From: Moraxella atlantae NBRC 14588
GTDB lineage: Bacteria > Pseudomonadota > Gammaproteobacteria > Pseudomonadales > Moraxellaceae
Assembly (NCBI RefSeq): GCF_001591265.1
Contig: NZ_BCUL01000010.1
Location: forward strand, 1-64,000
Length of the DNA: 64,000 bases
Direction: 5' to 3'
Shown here: in pieces, positions 48,301 to 55,282 of the stretch
Numbering within the stretch: position 1 is the first letter of the stretch
Layout: every line of letters begins with the position of its first letter
Made by a program: the position numbers and the translations under genes
Notes under the pieces: model-generated
Databases searched by the model: none
What the model was told of the DNA's origin: nothing
The model's input: the letters and a program-made list of their open reading frames with translations, nothing else

Positions 48301-48486
48301 CGCCAGTTGCTGATAGCGAAATAGCACATTTTGCGCAGTCAGCTGCTGGACTTGCCGCGCCGACGCGGTGGTATGCGCCAATACCAATAGCCCGCCAAAC
48401 AATGCCAACACACTAATGGGCAAAAATACCAGTACAATCAACTGCCCGTAAGCAGTTGATAGGTCAATCAGTCGTGCTTTGCTCAT
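45388..48486 (-). CDS. gacS: Hybrid sensor histidine kinase, GacS/BarA-type
   Basis: 1032-residue membrane sensor of a GacS/GacA-like phosphorelay. The order is: TM1 (about 16-37), periplasmic sensor, TM2 (about 220-240), HAMP, HisKA with His346 (ISHELRTPL), and HATPase (NAIKFTDDG, DTGRGIP, GGTGLGL). A degenerate receiver-like segment (about 593-700) comes next, then a true receiver with Asp725/726, phospho-acceptor Asp773 (FMDIQMPRMSG) and Lys829, and a C-terminal HPt with His952 (AHRILGASRY). The layout and divergence from cysM match gacS/barA of Pseudomonas and Acinetobacter. The response regulator is not in the window. Confidence 0.92.
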   Translation of the reverse strand: MSKARLIDLSTAYGQLIVLVFLPISVLALFGGLLVLAHTTASARQVQQLTAQNVLFRYQQLAQDNAPTVLALNRQLVQRQNLGLTDDLQNLQNRLRNTLQGLDDPQPLQAIALVNANGQLLASKGHWDSPPSQTGLWGFLTPSSSLLNRASSMDDVPPNTTLLPQFTIQQLIKTPSHSISMPSSTLYAAPLTALNVRGLPALWLVVDIDDQPLALARYQVLLVLITTGLMTVLLLLLGISNYARRWIAPIYEMRLHLERTHADNLNRPLKLHARGELNQLKHDLAKTLRRLHTSFQELKAHAEQTEDDLRQAFDEMEMQNISIRNARDAAISASQTKSAFLANISHELRTPLNSIDGFSNLLARGGGLNPEQDLYVQTIRKSSAHLLALVNDVLDFSKIEAGKLVLNRHPYDLYRVIYDVGDMLSPLAAEKNVRLAILLYDDVPTALMGDALRVKQVLTNLVNNAIKFTDDGEVIVRVELSDERDEFLQFSVQDTGRGIPAAQQTALFQSFSQGDPSITRQYGGTGLGLVICKQLTYQMGGRIGFFANADDTSNDTKPARGTTFWFSLPIVRATTALPPSYSLPVLSPSDKPLKLLVWLGHGASLQVLKASLRPLAIEVTSAATLMGLLEELKERGQWDWVIVDNASSEDTLALLKQVRLHYAGKLALFGYQVNLDPELLARYQVQPLYQPLERGQLYRLFDNQNAAAAAPTLPQWHGFTVLAVDDHLPNLLVLEALLAEVGVEVITASSGFEALAVLDDPAQAQRIDLIFMDIQMPRMSGSQTAAHIRERESQRTPTRHLPIIALTAHSLSDELPNLTQAGINDYVGKPIDQTQLHHVLQRWLGQAVNLDEPMFCHALPNQDEQSTESAPDLIQPTDLPTTSPAPTGVTIQHDPTDLAVIDWQDALQRAANKPDLASSLLLMLVDGIDKDRSELAAAWQAHDRQALADVAHRILGASRYTGVPQLRHASQRFEDACLAEVSDVSTSAFEQLTAHYQTLLTALDALKHADLSSFPALRYARLKEQDMVWKMI

Positions 48487-48743
48487 TTTTTGCCTTACAG
48501 ATTGGTCAGGGTGATGGGTAAACTTTGTCGATTTAATACTTGGGTCAAACGGTTGCGCCGTTTGTGTGGCATCAATATGGCTAAAATTTTATGCTACCTT
48601 TGGGCATGCGTGCAAATATTTGCCAGCAAAACATGGCGCAATTTTTTGCCACACAACACCACATGACGCTCAAAACAAAATTTGCTACAATTTTGGGCAT
48701 AAACGATGCTAAAAATTGCCAACCGCCCAGCCAAGGAACTGCT

Positions 48744-49688
48744 ATGCCTGCAACCACCTCAATCACTTCTGCTGAATTTGACGCACGCCCCGACCCACGC
48801 TGCCACACGGTAACACTTGCCGATTGCGTCGGTGGCACGCCGTTGGTTGAATTGCAGCGTATGCGCCCATCAAGCGCACGTTTGTTGGCAAAGCTTGAGG
48901 GCAACAACCCTGCAGGCTCAGTCAAAGATCGCCCCGCGTTTAACATGATTTTGCAAGCCGAACGCCGTGGACAAATTCAAAAAGGCGATACCTTGATTGA
49001 GGCGACCAGTGGCAACACGGGCATTGCTTTGGCGATGGTCGCCGCCATGCAAGGCTATCGCATGACGCTCATTATGCCTGCCAACTCAACCCAAGAGCGC
49101 AAAGACGCGATGGCAGCGTATGGCGCGACACTCATCGAAGTCGATAACATGGAAACCGCGCGTGATTTAGCGCAGCAAATGCAAGCGGAGGGGCAGGGCT
49201 TGGTGTTGGATCAATTCAACAACCCCGACAACAAGCAAGCGCATTATCTCACCACAGGCCCTGAAATTTGGCAGCAAACGGGCGGACGCGTGACGCATTT
49301 TGTCAGCTCGATGGGTACAACAGGCACGATCATGGGCGTATCGCAATACCTCAAAGAACAAAACCCAGCTGTCCAAATCATCGGCTTGCAGCCCGATGCA
49401 CAGTCTAGCATTGCAGGTATTCGACGTTGGGCACCTGAGTACTTACCCAAAATCTTTGAGCCAAGCCTTGTTGATACTGTCATGGACATCAACCAGCACG
49501 ATGCCGAAGTGTTCATGCGTAAGCTGGCGCGTGAAGAAGGCATTTTTTGTGGTGTGTCATCGGGTGGTGCAGCGTGGGCAGCGCACCAAATCGCCCAGCG
49601 TGAACCCGATGCGGTGATCGTGTTTATTGTCTGTGACCGTGGTGACCGCTACTTATCAACAGGATTATTTGGAGTAAGCGACGCATGA
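48744..49688 (+). CDS. cysM: Cysteine synthase B (CysM)
   Basis: PLP-dependent O-acetylserine sulfhydrylase B, which can use thiosulfate. The PLP lysine is in NPAGSVKDRPAF, with the substrate-binding ATSGNTGIALAM and phosphate-binding SSMGTTGTIMG. The 314 residues match CysM (303) better than CysK. The ATG at 48744 has AAGGA upstream. Open frame further upstream to 48591 lacks family similarity. It is divergent from gacS, a conserved synteny. Its stop overlaps the next gene (ATGA), giving translational coupling. Confidence 0.94.
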   Translation: MPATTSITSAEFDARPDPRCHTVTLADCVGGTPLVELQRMRPSSARLLAKLEGNNPAGSVKDRPAFNMILQAERRGQIQKGDTLIEATSGNTGIALAMVAAMQGYRMTLIMPANSTQERKDAMAAYGATLIEVDNMETARDLAQQMQAEGQGLVLDQFNNPDNKQAHYLTTGPEIWQQTGGRVTHFVSSMGTTGTIMGVSQYLKEQNPAVQIIGLQPDAQSSIAGIRRWAPEYLPKIFEPSLVDTVMDINQHDAEVFMRKLAREEGIFCGVSSGGAAWAAHQIAQREPDAVIVFIVCDRGDRYLSTGLFGVSDA

Positions 49689-50569
49689 ATGCGCCCGTAT
49701 TGGTCTTTGATATCGAGACCATCCCCGACATTCGCCACGCCAAACACCTATATGCCGAGCTTGCTGAATTGCCCGATGACGAAGCGTTACCGCAGCTACT
49801 GACCAAGTACGAAGAAGAAACGGGCAAAACATTTTTGCCGTTGCCGCTGCATCGTGTGGCGTGTTTGTCGGTGCTGTGGGTGCAAAATGACAAAATGACG
49901 CTTAAGTCTTTGGCGTTGCCCGAACACAATGAAGCTGAGATTTTGAACAAATTTTTTACCTCACTAGATCGCGCCCCCACACTGGTGAGCTGGAATGGGC
50001 GCGGATTTGACCTGCCTGTCATGACGTATCGCGCGCTACACCACGGCATCAGTGCAGGCAAGCTGTTTAGCCAAAGTGGTGAGATGAAATACAACAACTA
50101 CCAAAACCGCTACCACAATAAACACATTGATTTGATGATGCGGCTAGCGGCAGGTAGCACGCTCCAAAAACTTGATGTGGTCGCTAGTCTGTGCGGTTTT
50201 GCAGGCAAACAAGATATCACAGGCTATGATGTCTTACCGATGGTGCAAGCAGGTGAATGGCAAAAACTGACCACGTATTGTGAAAGCGATGTCATCAACA
50301 CATGGCTGGTTTACTTGCGCTATCAGCGTTTGTTGGGGCAAATGGATGGCGAACAGTTGGCGCGATGGGAGGCTAACACACGCGACTATCTAAAAACGCT
50401 TAAAAACCCCGATGACAGCCTAAGCCTACGCCATGAGCAGTTTTTACAAGCATGGGGTGGTGCTGATGCTGACATGCACGCCGCAACAGCAACGGATGCC
50501 TTAGACACCGAAACGCCAATGCATACCGAAAGCCCATCAAATGAACCGACACACAACCCTACCGCTTGA
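49685..50569 (+). CDS. 3'-5' exonuclease of the PolB-like family
   Basis: 294-residue DnaQ-like exonuclease (DNA polymerase B exonuclease-2 family). Exo I is FDIETIPD (residues 8-15), Exo II is SWNGRGFDLPVM and Exo III is YCESDVINTWLVY. The acidic DEDD residues are all present, so it should be active. The last 40 residues are Thr/Glu/Pro-rich and disordered. It starts on the cysM stop (ATGA overlap) and ends a few bases before the frame of the FAA-hydrolase-family gene, forming a three-gene unit. Substrate and role are unknown, perhaps DNA repair. Confidence 0.88.
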   Translation: MNAPVLVFDIETIPDIRHAKHLYAELAELPDDEALPQLLTKYEEETGKTFLPLPLHRVACLSVLWVQNDKMTLKSLALPEHNEAEILNKFFTSLDRAPTLVSWNGRGFDLPVMTYRALHHGISAGKLFSQSGEMKYNNYQNRYHNKHIDLMMRLAAGSTLQKLDVVASLCGFAGKQDITGYDVLPMVQAGEWQKLTTYCESDVINTWLVYLRYQRLLGQMDGEQLARWEANTRDYLKTLKNPDDSLSLRHEQFLQAWGGADADMHAATATDALDTETPMHTESPSNEPTHNPTA

Positions 50570-50629
50570 TCTTACATGATGACAAATGCGCAAACTACCA
50601 CGCCAAACCACCAATCAGGAACCTATACA

Positions 50630-51334
50630 ATGAACTATATTTTTCCACCCGTACAACCTGCCAGCCTTGCCATTCACCAAAGCACGCAGCGTTTTGCCGT
50701 GCGCCGCGTGTACTGCGTGGGGCGCAACTATGCCGATCACGCGCGCGAGATGGGCTCAGATCCGACACGTGAGCCGCCGTTTTTCTTTTGTAAAGCCAGT
50801 GACGCGGACTCCATCATTACTGTGCCAGCTGGGCAGGTTGGACGCATGCCATATCCCAGCCAAACCCAAAACTTGCATTTTGAGACCGAATTGGTCGTTG
50901 CCATTGGGCAAGCAGGGACAAATATCAGCCGCGATGCGGCCGCCGCGCATATTTTTGGCTATGCCATCGGCTTTGACATGACGCGCCGTGATCTGCAAAA
51001 CGACATGAAACAAGGCGGCAAGCCGTGGGAAATCTCCAAAGCCTTTGATCATGCCGCACCGATTGGTACGCTATACCCCAAAGCCGCCGTGCCTGATATC
51101 CATAACGCCGCGATTACCTTAGATGTCAATGGCGAACTGCGCCAATCGGGCAATGTCAGCCAGATGATTTGGCAGATTGACGAAGTGATTGCCAATTTGT
51201 CAACGTATTTCACCCTACAACCAGGGGATCTGATTTTTACGGGTACGCCTGCAGGCGTTGGCGCGGTGCAGGTCGGCGATCAGCTGCACGCGCAGATTGA
51301 TGGCTTGGGCAGTTTAGATGTCAAAATTGTTTAA
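50630..51334 (+). CDS. Fumarylacetoacetate hydrolase-family protein
   Basis: 234-residue FAH-domain enzyme, like E. coli YcgM and fumarylpyruvate/acylpyruvate hydrolases. Motifs are VYCVGRNYADHAREMG, PPFFFCKASDA, the metal-binding Glu pair in HFETELVVAIG, GFDMTRRDLQ, and FTGTPAGVGAVQVGD near the end. The ATG at 50630 has AGGA nine bases upstream; the frame is open to 50576. Last gene of the cysM-exonuclease unit, followed by a strong terminator. The substrate is not determined. Confidence 0.9.
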   Translation: MNYIFPPVQPASLAIHQSTQRFAVRRVYCVGRNYADHAREMGSDPTREPPFFFCKASDADSIITVPAGQVGRMPYPSQTQNLHFETELVVAIGQAGTNISRDAAAAHIFGYAIGFDMTRRDLQNDMKQGGKPWEISKAFDHAAPIGTLYPKAAVPDIHNAAITLDVNGELRQSGNVSQMIWQIDEVIANLSTYFTLQPGDLIFTGTPAGVGAVQVGDQLHAQIDGLGSLDVKIV

Positions 51335-51336
51335 TA

Positions 51337-51366
51337 AAAAAGCGGCTTAATACAAGCCGCTTTTTA
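51337..51366 (+). terminator. Terminator of the cysM operon
   Basis: AAAAAGCGGCTT and AAGCCGCTTTTT form a 12-bp stem around AATAC, directly after the stop codon. The TTTAT at its end immediately precedes the tnpB element. Confidence 0.93.
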
Positions 51367-51367
51367 T

Positions 51368-52588
51368 CATCCGTTGCCGTAAACCTGCGACTTTAGGCGG
51401 TGGATATAAGGCAACTCTGTAGCTATGCTTACACACGATAAGATACTAAATATGTTAAAATAAACCCATGAAAACACTCAAGCTACGCATACGAGACAAA
51501 CACACAAACCAACTAAACCGCCTAAGCGGTTCGGTTAATTTCGTATGGAACTATATCAATGACTTGAGTTACAAGTACCTACAAAAAACAGGCAAATTCT
51601 TTTCAGCCTATGACCTAAACGAATACACCAAAGGTAGCGGTGAACTACTTGGCTTGCATTCTCAAACCATACAAGCCATTAATGAAACCCACGCCAAAAG
51701 CCGTAAGCAGTTCAAAAAGGCAAAGTTAAATTGGCGAACCAATAACCCAAAGGCAAAGCGTAAATCATTAGGTTGGCTACCGTTTAAGCGATCGGCGATT
51801 AAACATATCGCCACCCATGCCACAGGCAAGAAAGGCTTAAAATCAACCTTACAGCTTAGTTTAGCCAAAGGGCAGAAGCTAATTATAGACTTATGGGATA
51901 GCTACAATCTTAGCCTATATCAAATAAACACCTGCGAGATTGTACAAGACAGCCGTAACCGTTGGTATGCCTGTATCACCGTTAAAGACTATCCTAAAAC
52001 ACCATGCGGAACAGGTAGTGTCGGCATAGACTTAGGCTTAAAAGACAGTGCCACCGCCTCAAACGGCGATAAACTACAAATCAAACAAACACAGGCATGG
52101 GCTAAAAAATTGGGTGTCGCCCAACGTGCCAAAAACAAACAACGTGTCAAAGCGATTCATGCCAAAATCAAAAACACACGCCAAGACCTTATCCACAAAT
52201 TCACTAGCCAATTAGTCAAAGACAATGCCCTAATCGTGGTCGGTGATGTAAAAACCACCCAATTCAACCGTAAAAAAGGCAAACTAGCCAAAAGCGTATA
52301 TGACGCAGGTTGGTTTGAACTCAAACGCCAACTGACCTACAAGTGCGAGAACGCAGGTTGCCGTTTTGAAATCGTCAATGAGAAATACACTACCCAAACT
52401 TGCTCGTGCTGTGGCGATATGTCCAGTAGTCCAAAAGGTAGAGCAGGTTTGCGAATAAGAGAATGGACTTGTGCAAAGTGTGGCACATGGCATGATAGAG
52501 ATATCAACGCCAGTAAGAACATTCTTGCGGTCGGGCTTGACCGTCTTGTAGAAGGAATCCCCTCACTTTAGGGAGGGGAGGAAGTCAA
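51368..52588 (+). mobile_element. Complete tnpB-only IS200/IS605-type element (IS1341-like)
   Basis: It starts directly after TTTAT of a terminator, with a left-end fold (GTTGCC 51373-51378 pairing with GGCAAC 51410-51415). It contains tnpB alone (no tnpA), and ends with a right-end hairpin (CCCCTC...GAGGGG) and GTCAA at 52588. The right-end hairpin and the tnpB 3' end should also be the source of the guide (omega) RNA. Boundaries were set by comparing the right end with the relics at 23959 and 32877. Confidence 0.7.
51468..52571 (+). CDS. tnpB: TnpB, RNA-guided nuclease of an IS605-type element
   Basis: 367-residue TnpB. The N-terminal RNA/DNA-binding half includes the NETHAKSRKQFKKAK bridge-helix-like basic segment. 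RuvC-I is GSVGIDLG with Asp188. RuvC-II reads ALIVVGDV, where the usual Glu is Gly259 (followed by Asp260). The zinc ribbon is CSCCG (C312, C315) with CAKCG (C335, C338). RuvC-III is HDRDINASKN with Asp345. A Glu (E305, in VNEKYTTQT) just before the zinc ribbon may substitute. Typical partners (TnpA) are absent; mobilisation would need one in trans. Full length and uninterrupted. Confidence 0.93.
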   Translation: MKTLKLRIRDKHTNQLNRLSGSVNFVWNYINDLSYKYLQKTGKFFSAYDLNEYTKGSGELLGLHSQTIQAINETHAKSRKQFKKAKLNWRTNNPKAKRKSLGWLPFKRSAIKHIATHATGKKGLKSTLQLSLAKGQKLIIDLWDSYNLSLYQINTCEIVQDSRNRWYACITVKDYPKTPCGTGSVGIDLGLKDSATASNGDKLQIKQTQAWAKKLGVAQRAKNKQRVKAIHAKIKNTRQDLIHKFTSQLVKDNALIVVGDVKTTQFNRKKGKLAKSVYDAGWFELKRQLTYKCENAGCRFEIVNEKYTTQTCSCCGDMSSSPKGRAGLRIREWTCAKCGTWHDRDINASKNILAVGLDRLVEGIPSL

Positions 52589-52616
52589 TGGGTTTGGCTA
52601 ACAATCACTGGGCAAT

Positions 52617-53240
52617 TTACTGACCAACTTTGTCCAAACCTTCTTGCTCAAGCACCGCTTGCACGCCTTGGTCTTGCTCCATGCGTTGGATAAACGCGCG
52701 TAGCGCATCATGACGCTCAGCAATAATATCGCTTTCGCTTGACCAACGCAGCATGACGTACAGGTACACATCGGCAATGGTTTTTTCGCCGATCAAAAAA
52801 TCTTGCTGACGTAGCGTCTCATTGGGGTGATCAAGCAGCTTGGCGATGCGGTCTTTTGCTTTGTCTTTAAGCTCAGCTTGTGCGGCTCGATCAGATACCA
52901 TATCCTCAGGTGAAAAAATCGGCATAAACCGCTTGTGCACATCGGCGTTACAAAATGCTAGCCACTGCAAAGCTTTGGCTTGGCGTTGGTAGTCGCCTGT
53001 ACCAAAGAGCTGTGCGGTCGGATAGCGCAGGTTTAAGTAATTTAACACCGCCACATTTTGCGTCAAAATAAAACCGCCATCGACGATCATTGGTACCGCG
53101 CCTTGTGGGTTCATCGCGCGATATTCGGGGCTTTTGAGTGTCGCATGATCGACCAATTTTAGTTCATAATCTGCTTTTGCCCATTCAAGCGCTGTGTGAG
53201 GTACCATCGAGCACGCACCAGGCATACCGTATAATTTCAT
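52617..53240 (-). CDS. Glutathione S-transferase, beta-like
   Basis: 207-residue cytosolic GST. The N-terminal thioredoxin-fold domain starts MKLYGMPGACSMVPH with the beta-class Cys/Ser at 10-11 and has the glutathione-binding NPQGAVPMIVDGG (cis-Pro). The C-terminal helical domain contains IGEKTIADVYLYVML, with the N-capping/hydrophobic-staple text TIADVYLY. AAGGACA lies before the ATG. A tandem 19-base repeat sits at the promoter. The stop is 28 bases from the right end of the tnpB element. Expected role: detoxification of electrophiles. Confidence 0.9.
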   Translation of the reverse strand: MKLYGMPGACSMVPHTALEWAKADYELKLVDHATLKSPEYRAMNPQGAVPMIVDGGFILTQNVAVLNYLNLRYPTAQLFGTGDYQRQAKALQWLAFCNADVHKRFMPIFSPEDMVSDRAAQAELKDKAKDRIAKLLDHPNETLRQQDFLIGEKTIADVYLYVMLRWSSESDIIAERHDALRAFIQRMEQDQGVQAVLEQEGLDKVGQ

Positions 53241-53276
53241 TGTCTTGTCCTTGGTTAAAATAAACGTTTACAACGC

Positions 53277-53314
53277 AAAAGTTATCAACTTTCTCAAAAG
53301 TTATCAACTTTCTC
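53277..53314 (-). repeat. Tandem 19-base palindromic repeat before gst
   Basis: Two perfect, directly adjacent copies of a 19-base unit (53277-53295 and 53296-53314). Each copy contains the palindrome AAGTTATCAACTT. On the minus strand each copy supplies a TTGATA box. The one nearer to gst has TTTATT 18 bases on, a plausible promoter. The arrangement looks like a double operator for a dimeric regulator. Confidence 0.6.
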
Positions 53315-53520
53315 TAAGCTATTGTAAGACAAAATCATACCTGCTATGGCAAGTTTGCTGTCTGTTATGGTTAAAAACCGTTACGCTAGGTAAGCACAGC
53401 AGCCGAACATCACATCATCAAAACGACATATTTACACGCTATGCTAAGCGTTAGCCAAAAATTTGCCAAATCCACCAAATAGCAACGATTGCGCCGTATC
53501 AGCCGAAAATTGAGCCGCCT

Positions 53521-54249
53521 ATGTTGATGAGCGTTGTGATTATTACCCTAAATGAAGCCGAGCGCATTGCCAATTTGCTTGATGATTTGGCGCGACAAAG
53601 CTACCGAGATTTTGAGGTCATCGTGGTGGATTCCAACAGCGATGATGAGACGTGTGAAATTGCGCGCGGATTTGCCAAGCGTTTGCCCAGTCTGACTGTG
53701 CACCGTATGACACAGCGCGGTGTGTGTTTGGGGCGCAACACGGGGGCAAACTTGGCGCGTTATCAACGATTGCTGTTTTTGGACGCAGACGTACGTTTAG
53801 CCCGCGATTTTTTGGCAAAAGCGGCGCGGCAGCTTACGCGGCGGCAGTTTGATGTGGCAGGTGTCTATACCAATGCCAAAGCGTTGCCGCTGCATTTTCG
53901 TTTGGGTTACCACGCGTTTAACGTCGGTATTTTTGCCACCCAATTTGGTTTTCCAACCGCGATTGGCGCGTGTTTGTTTTCGACCAAATCCGTGCACACG
54001 GCGTTGGGCGGTTTTGATGAAACCATCACGTTGTGTGAGGATTGCGATTATGTCAATCGCGCCAGCCGTATCGCGCGGTTTGGTATGCTAAATTTAAGTT
54101 TTAGTTTTGACCCCCGTCGCTTGCGACAAGACGGCTACTGGCGTACGGGCTTAAAGTACCTGCACGCCAATGTACATCGGTTTTTTGTGGGTGAAATTCG
54201 TGACCATAAAATTCGCTACGAATTTGGTCATTACAAAAAAAATGGCTAA
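53521..54249 (+). CDS. Family 2 glycosyltransferase
   Basis: 242-residue GT-A fold transferase. The nucleotide-sugar-binding start is SVVIITLNEAERIANLLDDL, followed by VDSNSDDETCEIA. The metal-binding DxD is in LLFLDADVRLA, and the acceptor/base region is LGGFDETITLCEDCDYVNRA. It lacks membrane helices, so it acts at the inner face of the membrane or in the cytoplasm. There is no operon partner. It is not next to the capsule locus (5 kb away), and donor and acceptor are unknown. The start is uncertain between ATG 53521 and ATG 53527. Confidence 0.85.
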   Translation: MLMSVVIITLNEAERIANLLDDLARQSYRDFEVIVVDSNSDDETCEIARGFAKRLPSLTVHRMTQRGVCLGRNTGANLARYQRLLFLDADVRLARDFLAKAARQLTRRQFDVAGVYTNAKALPLHFRLGYHAFNVGIFATQFGFPTAIGACLFSTKSVHTALGGFDETITLCEDCDYVNRASRIARFGMLNLSFSFDPRRLRQDGYWRTGLKYLHANVHRFFVGEIRDHKIRYEFGHYKKNG

Positions 54250-54570
54250 AATTTTACGACTGAAATTTTAGCAGGCAGCCATGGAACAAGGCTGACTTTT
54301 CTTAACGCAAACTTAAGTAAAAAAATTTTTTGATAACCGGTAGTTTTGGATAGCTCAGCGGTATTTATTGATCGCTATTTTTTTCTTATAATAACAATTT
54401 AATTACAAAAAAATATCGTTATATCTACATAAAGCGATATTCTTAACTTGATTTTAGTTAATTAAGGTCTTGCAAGTCAAAAATTTGAATGGCGCTGATC
54501 GGTAAAGATCTATTCGCCACGTTGCGGTAGCCATCAGCTTGTATCATTTGTCACCCAAGCAGGAGAGAGC
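54250..54570. other. AT-rich intergenic region before the BLUF gene
   Basis: 321 bases without a gene. A TATAAT at 54387-54392 with TTGATC or TTTATT upstream at non-ideal spacing is the only promoter-like sequence I see. The stretch 54300-54475 is very AT-rich. Confidence 0.3.
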
Positions 54571-55152
54571 ATGAACGAATCTGTGTACTATATCATCTAC
54601 ACCAGCCGTTTGAGCATGCGTTATTTTCTTGATACGCAGGTGATTCATGAGCTGTGTGAGCAAGCACACCACAATAACCAAGTGCATGGCGTGACGGGGT
54701 TTTTGTTGTTTCGTCAAGGACGGTTTTTGCAGTACATTGAAGGACAGCGCGATGCGATTAAGCAGCTCTACAGCAATATTCAACGCGATCCGCGCAATGT
54801 AGATACACAGATCTTGCTTGAAGGCACGCGCGATGAGCGTTTGTTTGATCAGTGGGCGATGCATTGTGTGGATTTGGCGCAGCATGACAGCAGCGAAGAG
54901 ATGAGCCGCAGCTTTGCTAAGTTTGATCCGCAAACGTGGGGCGAGGGCAAAACTTGCGAGGTATTGCATGAAATCAAGCACTTTTACGAGCATAGCCAGA
55001 CGCCGCTCAATGATATTTATCCGCCGCAGCCAATCAGCTATGTTGGGCTACAGGTACGCGCTTTGGCACGCCAACACAGCAGTTTTGTGATGTTGCAAGT
55101 GGCGTTTTTGTTGGCGGCATTGTGCGTGTTTGGGGTGACTTATTTATTGTGA
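54571..55152 (+). CDS. Membrane-anchored BLUF photoreceptor
   Basis: 193 residues. Residues 5-100 are a BLUF (blue light using FAD) domain with the photocycle residues in place: Tyr10 (IIYTSR), Asn35/36 (HHNNQVHGVTGFLL), Gln54 (FLQYIEG), Trp95 and Met97 (QWAMH). A linker of about 70 residues follows, then a single C-terminal membrane helix (about 172-192, VMLQVAFLLAALCVFGVTYL) ending in LL. There is no effector domain. BLUF proteins of Acinetobacter (BlsA) are soluble, so the anchor is unusual. A strong GGAGAGAG precedes the ATG. Single gene with terminator. Confidence 0.9.
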   Translation: MNESVYYIIYTSRLSMRYFLDTQVIHELCEQAHHNNQVHGVTGFLLFRQGRFLQYIEGQRDAIKQLYSNIQRDPRNVDTQILLEGTRDERLFDQWAMHCVDLAQHDSSEEMSRSFAKFDPQTWGEGKTCEVLHEIKHFYEHSQTPLNDIYPPQPISYVGLQVRALARQHSSFVMLQVAFLLAALCVFGVTYLL

Positions 55153-55232
55153 TGGTTGGTATGGTAACGGCTGTTTGGTCGGTTTTTTCTTAAAAGCTGT
55201 TTGATATCGGTATTTTTTAAATCAACTTAATC

Positions 55233-55264
55233 AAAAAGCCGCTGGAGTACCAACGGCTTTTTTG
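55233..55264. terminator. Terminator between the BLUF gene and the M16C peptidase
   Basis: AAAAAGCCG (55233-55241) and CGGCTTTTTT (55254-55263) form a 9-bp stem with A and T tails on both sides. It can end both convergent genes. Confidence 0.88.
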
Positions 55265-55282
55265 CGTTAAATGGCTATGGCA

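Noticed and set aside
49624-50097. 157-codon minus-strand open frame opposite the exonuclease gene
   Set aside because: Antisense to conserved DEDD exonuclease motifs; no start signal.
53277-53314. Pair of DnaA boxes or CRISPR-like repeats
   Set aside because: TTATCAAC is only a partial match to the DnaA box, and the two copies are directly adjacent without a spacer, so neither origin nor CRISPR fits.
54544-54993. 149-codon minus-strand open frame opposite the BLUF gene
   Set aside because: It lies antisense to a gene with clear BLUF motifs and a strong ribosome-binding site; no motif of its own.
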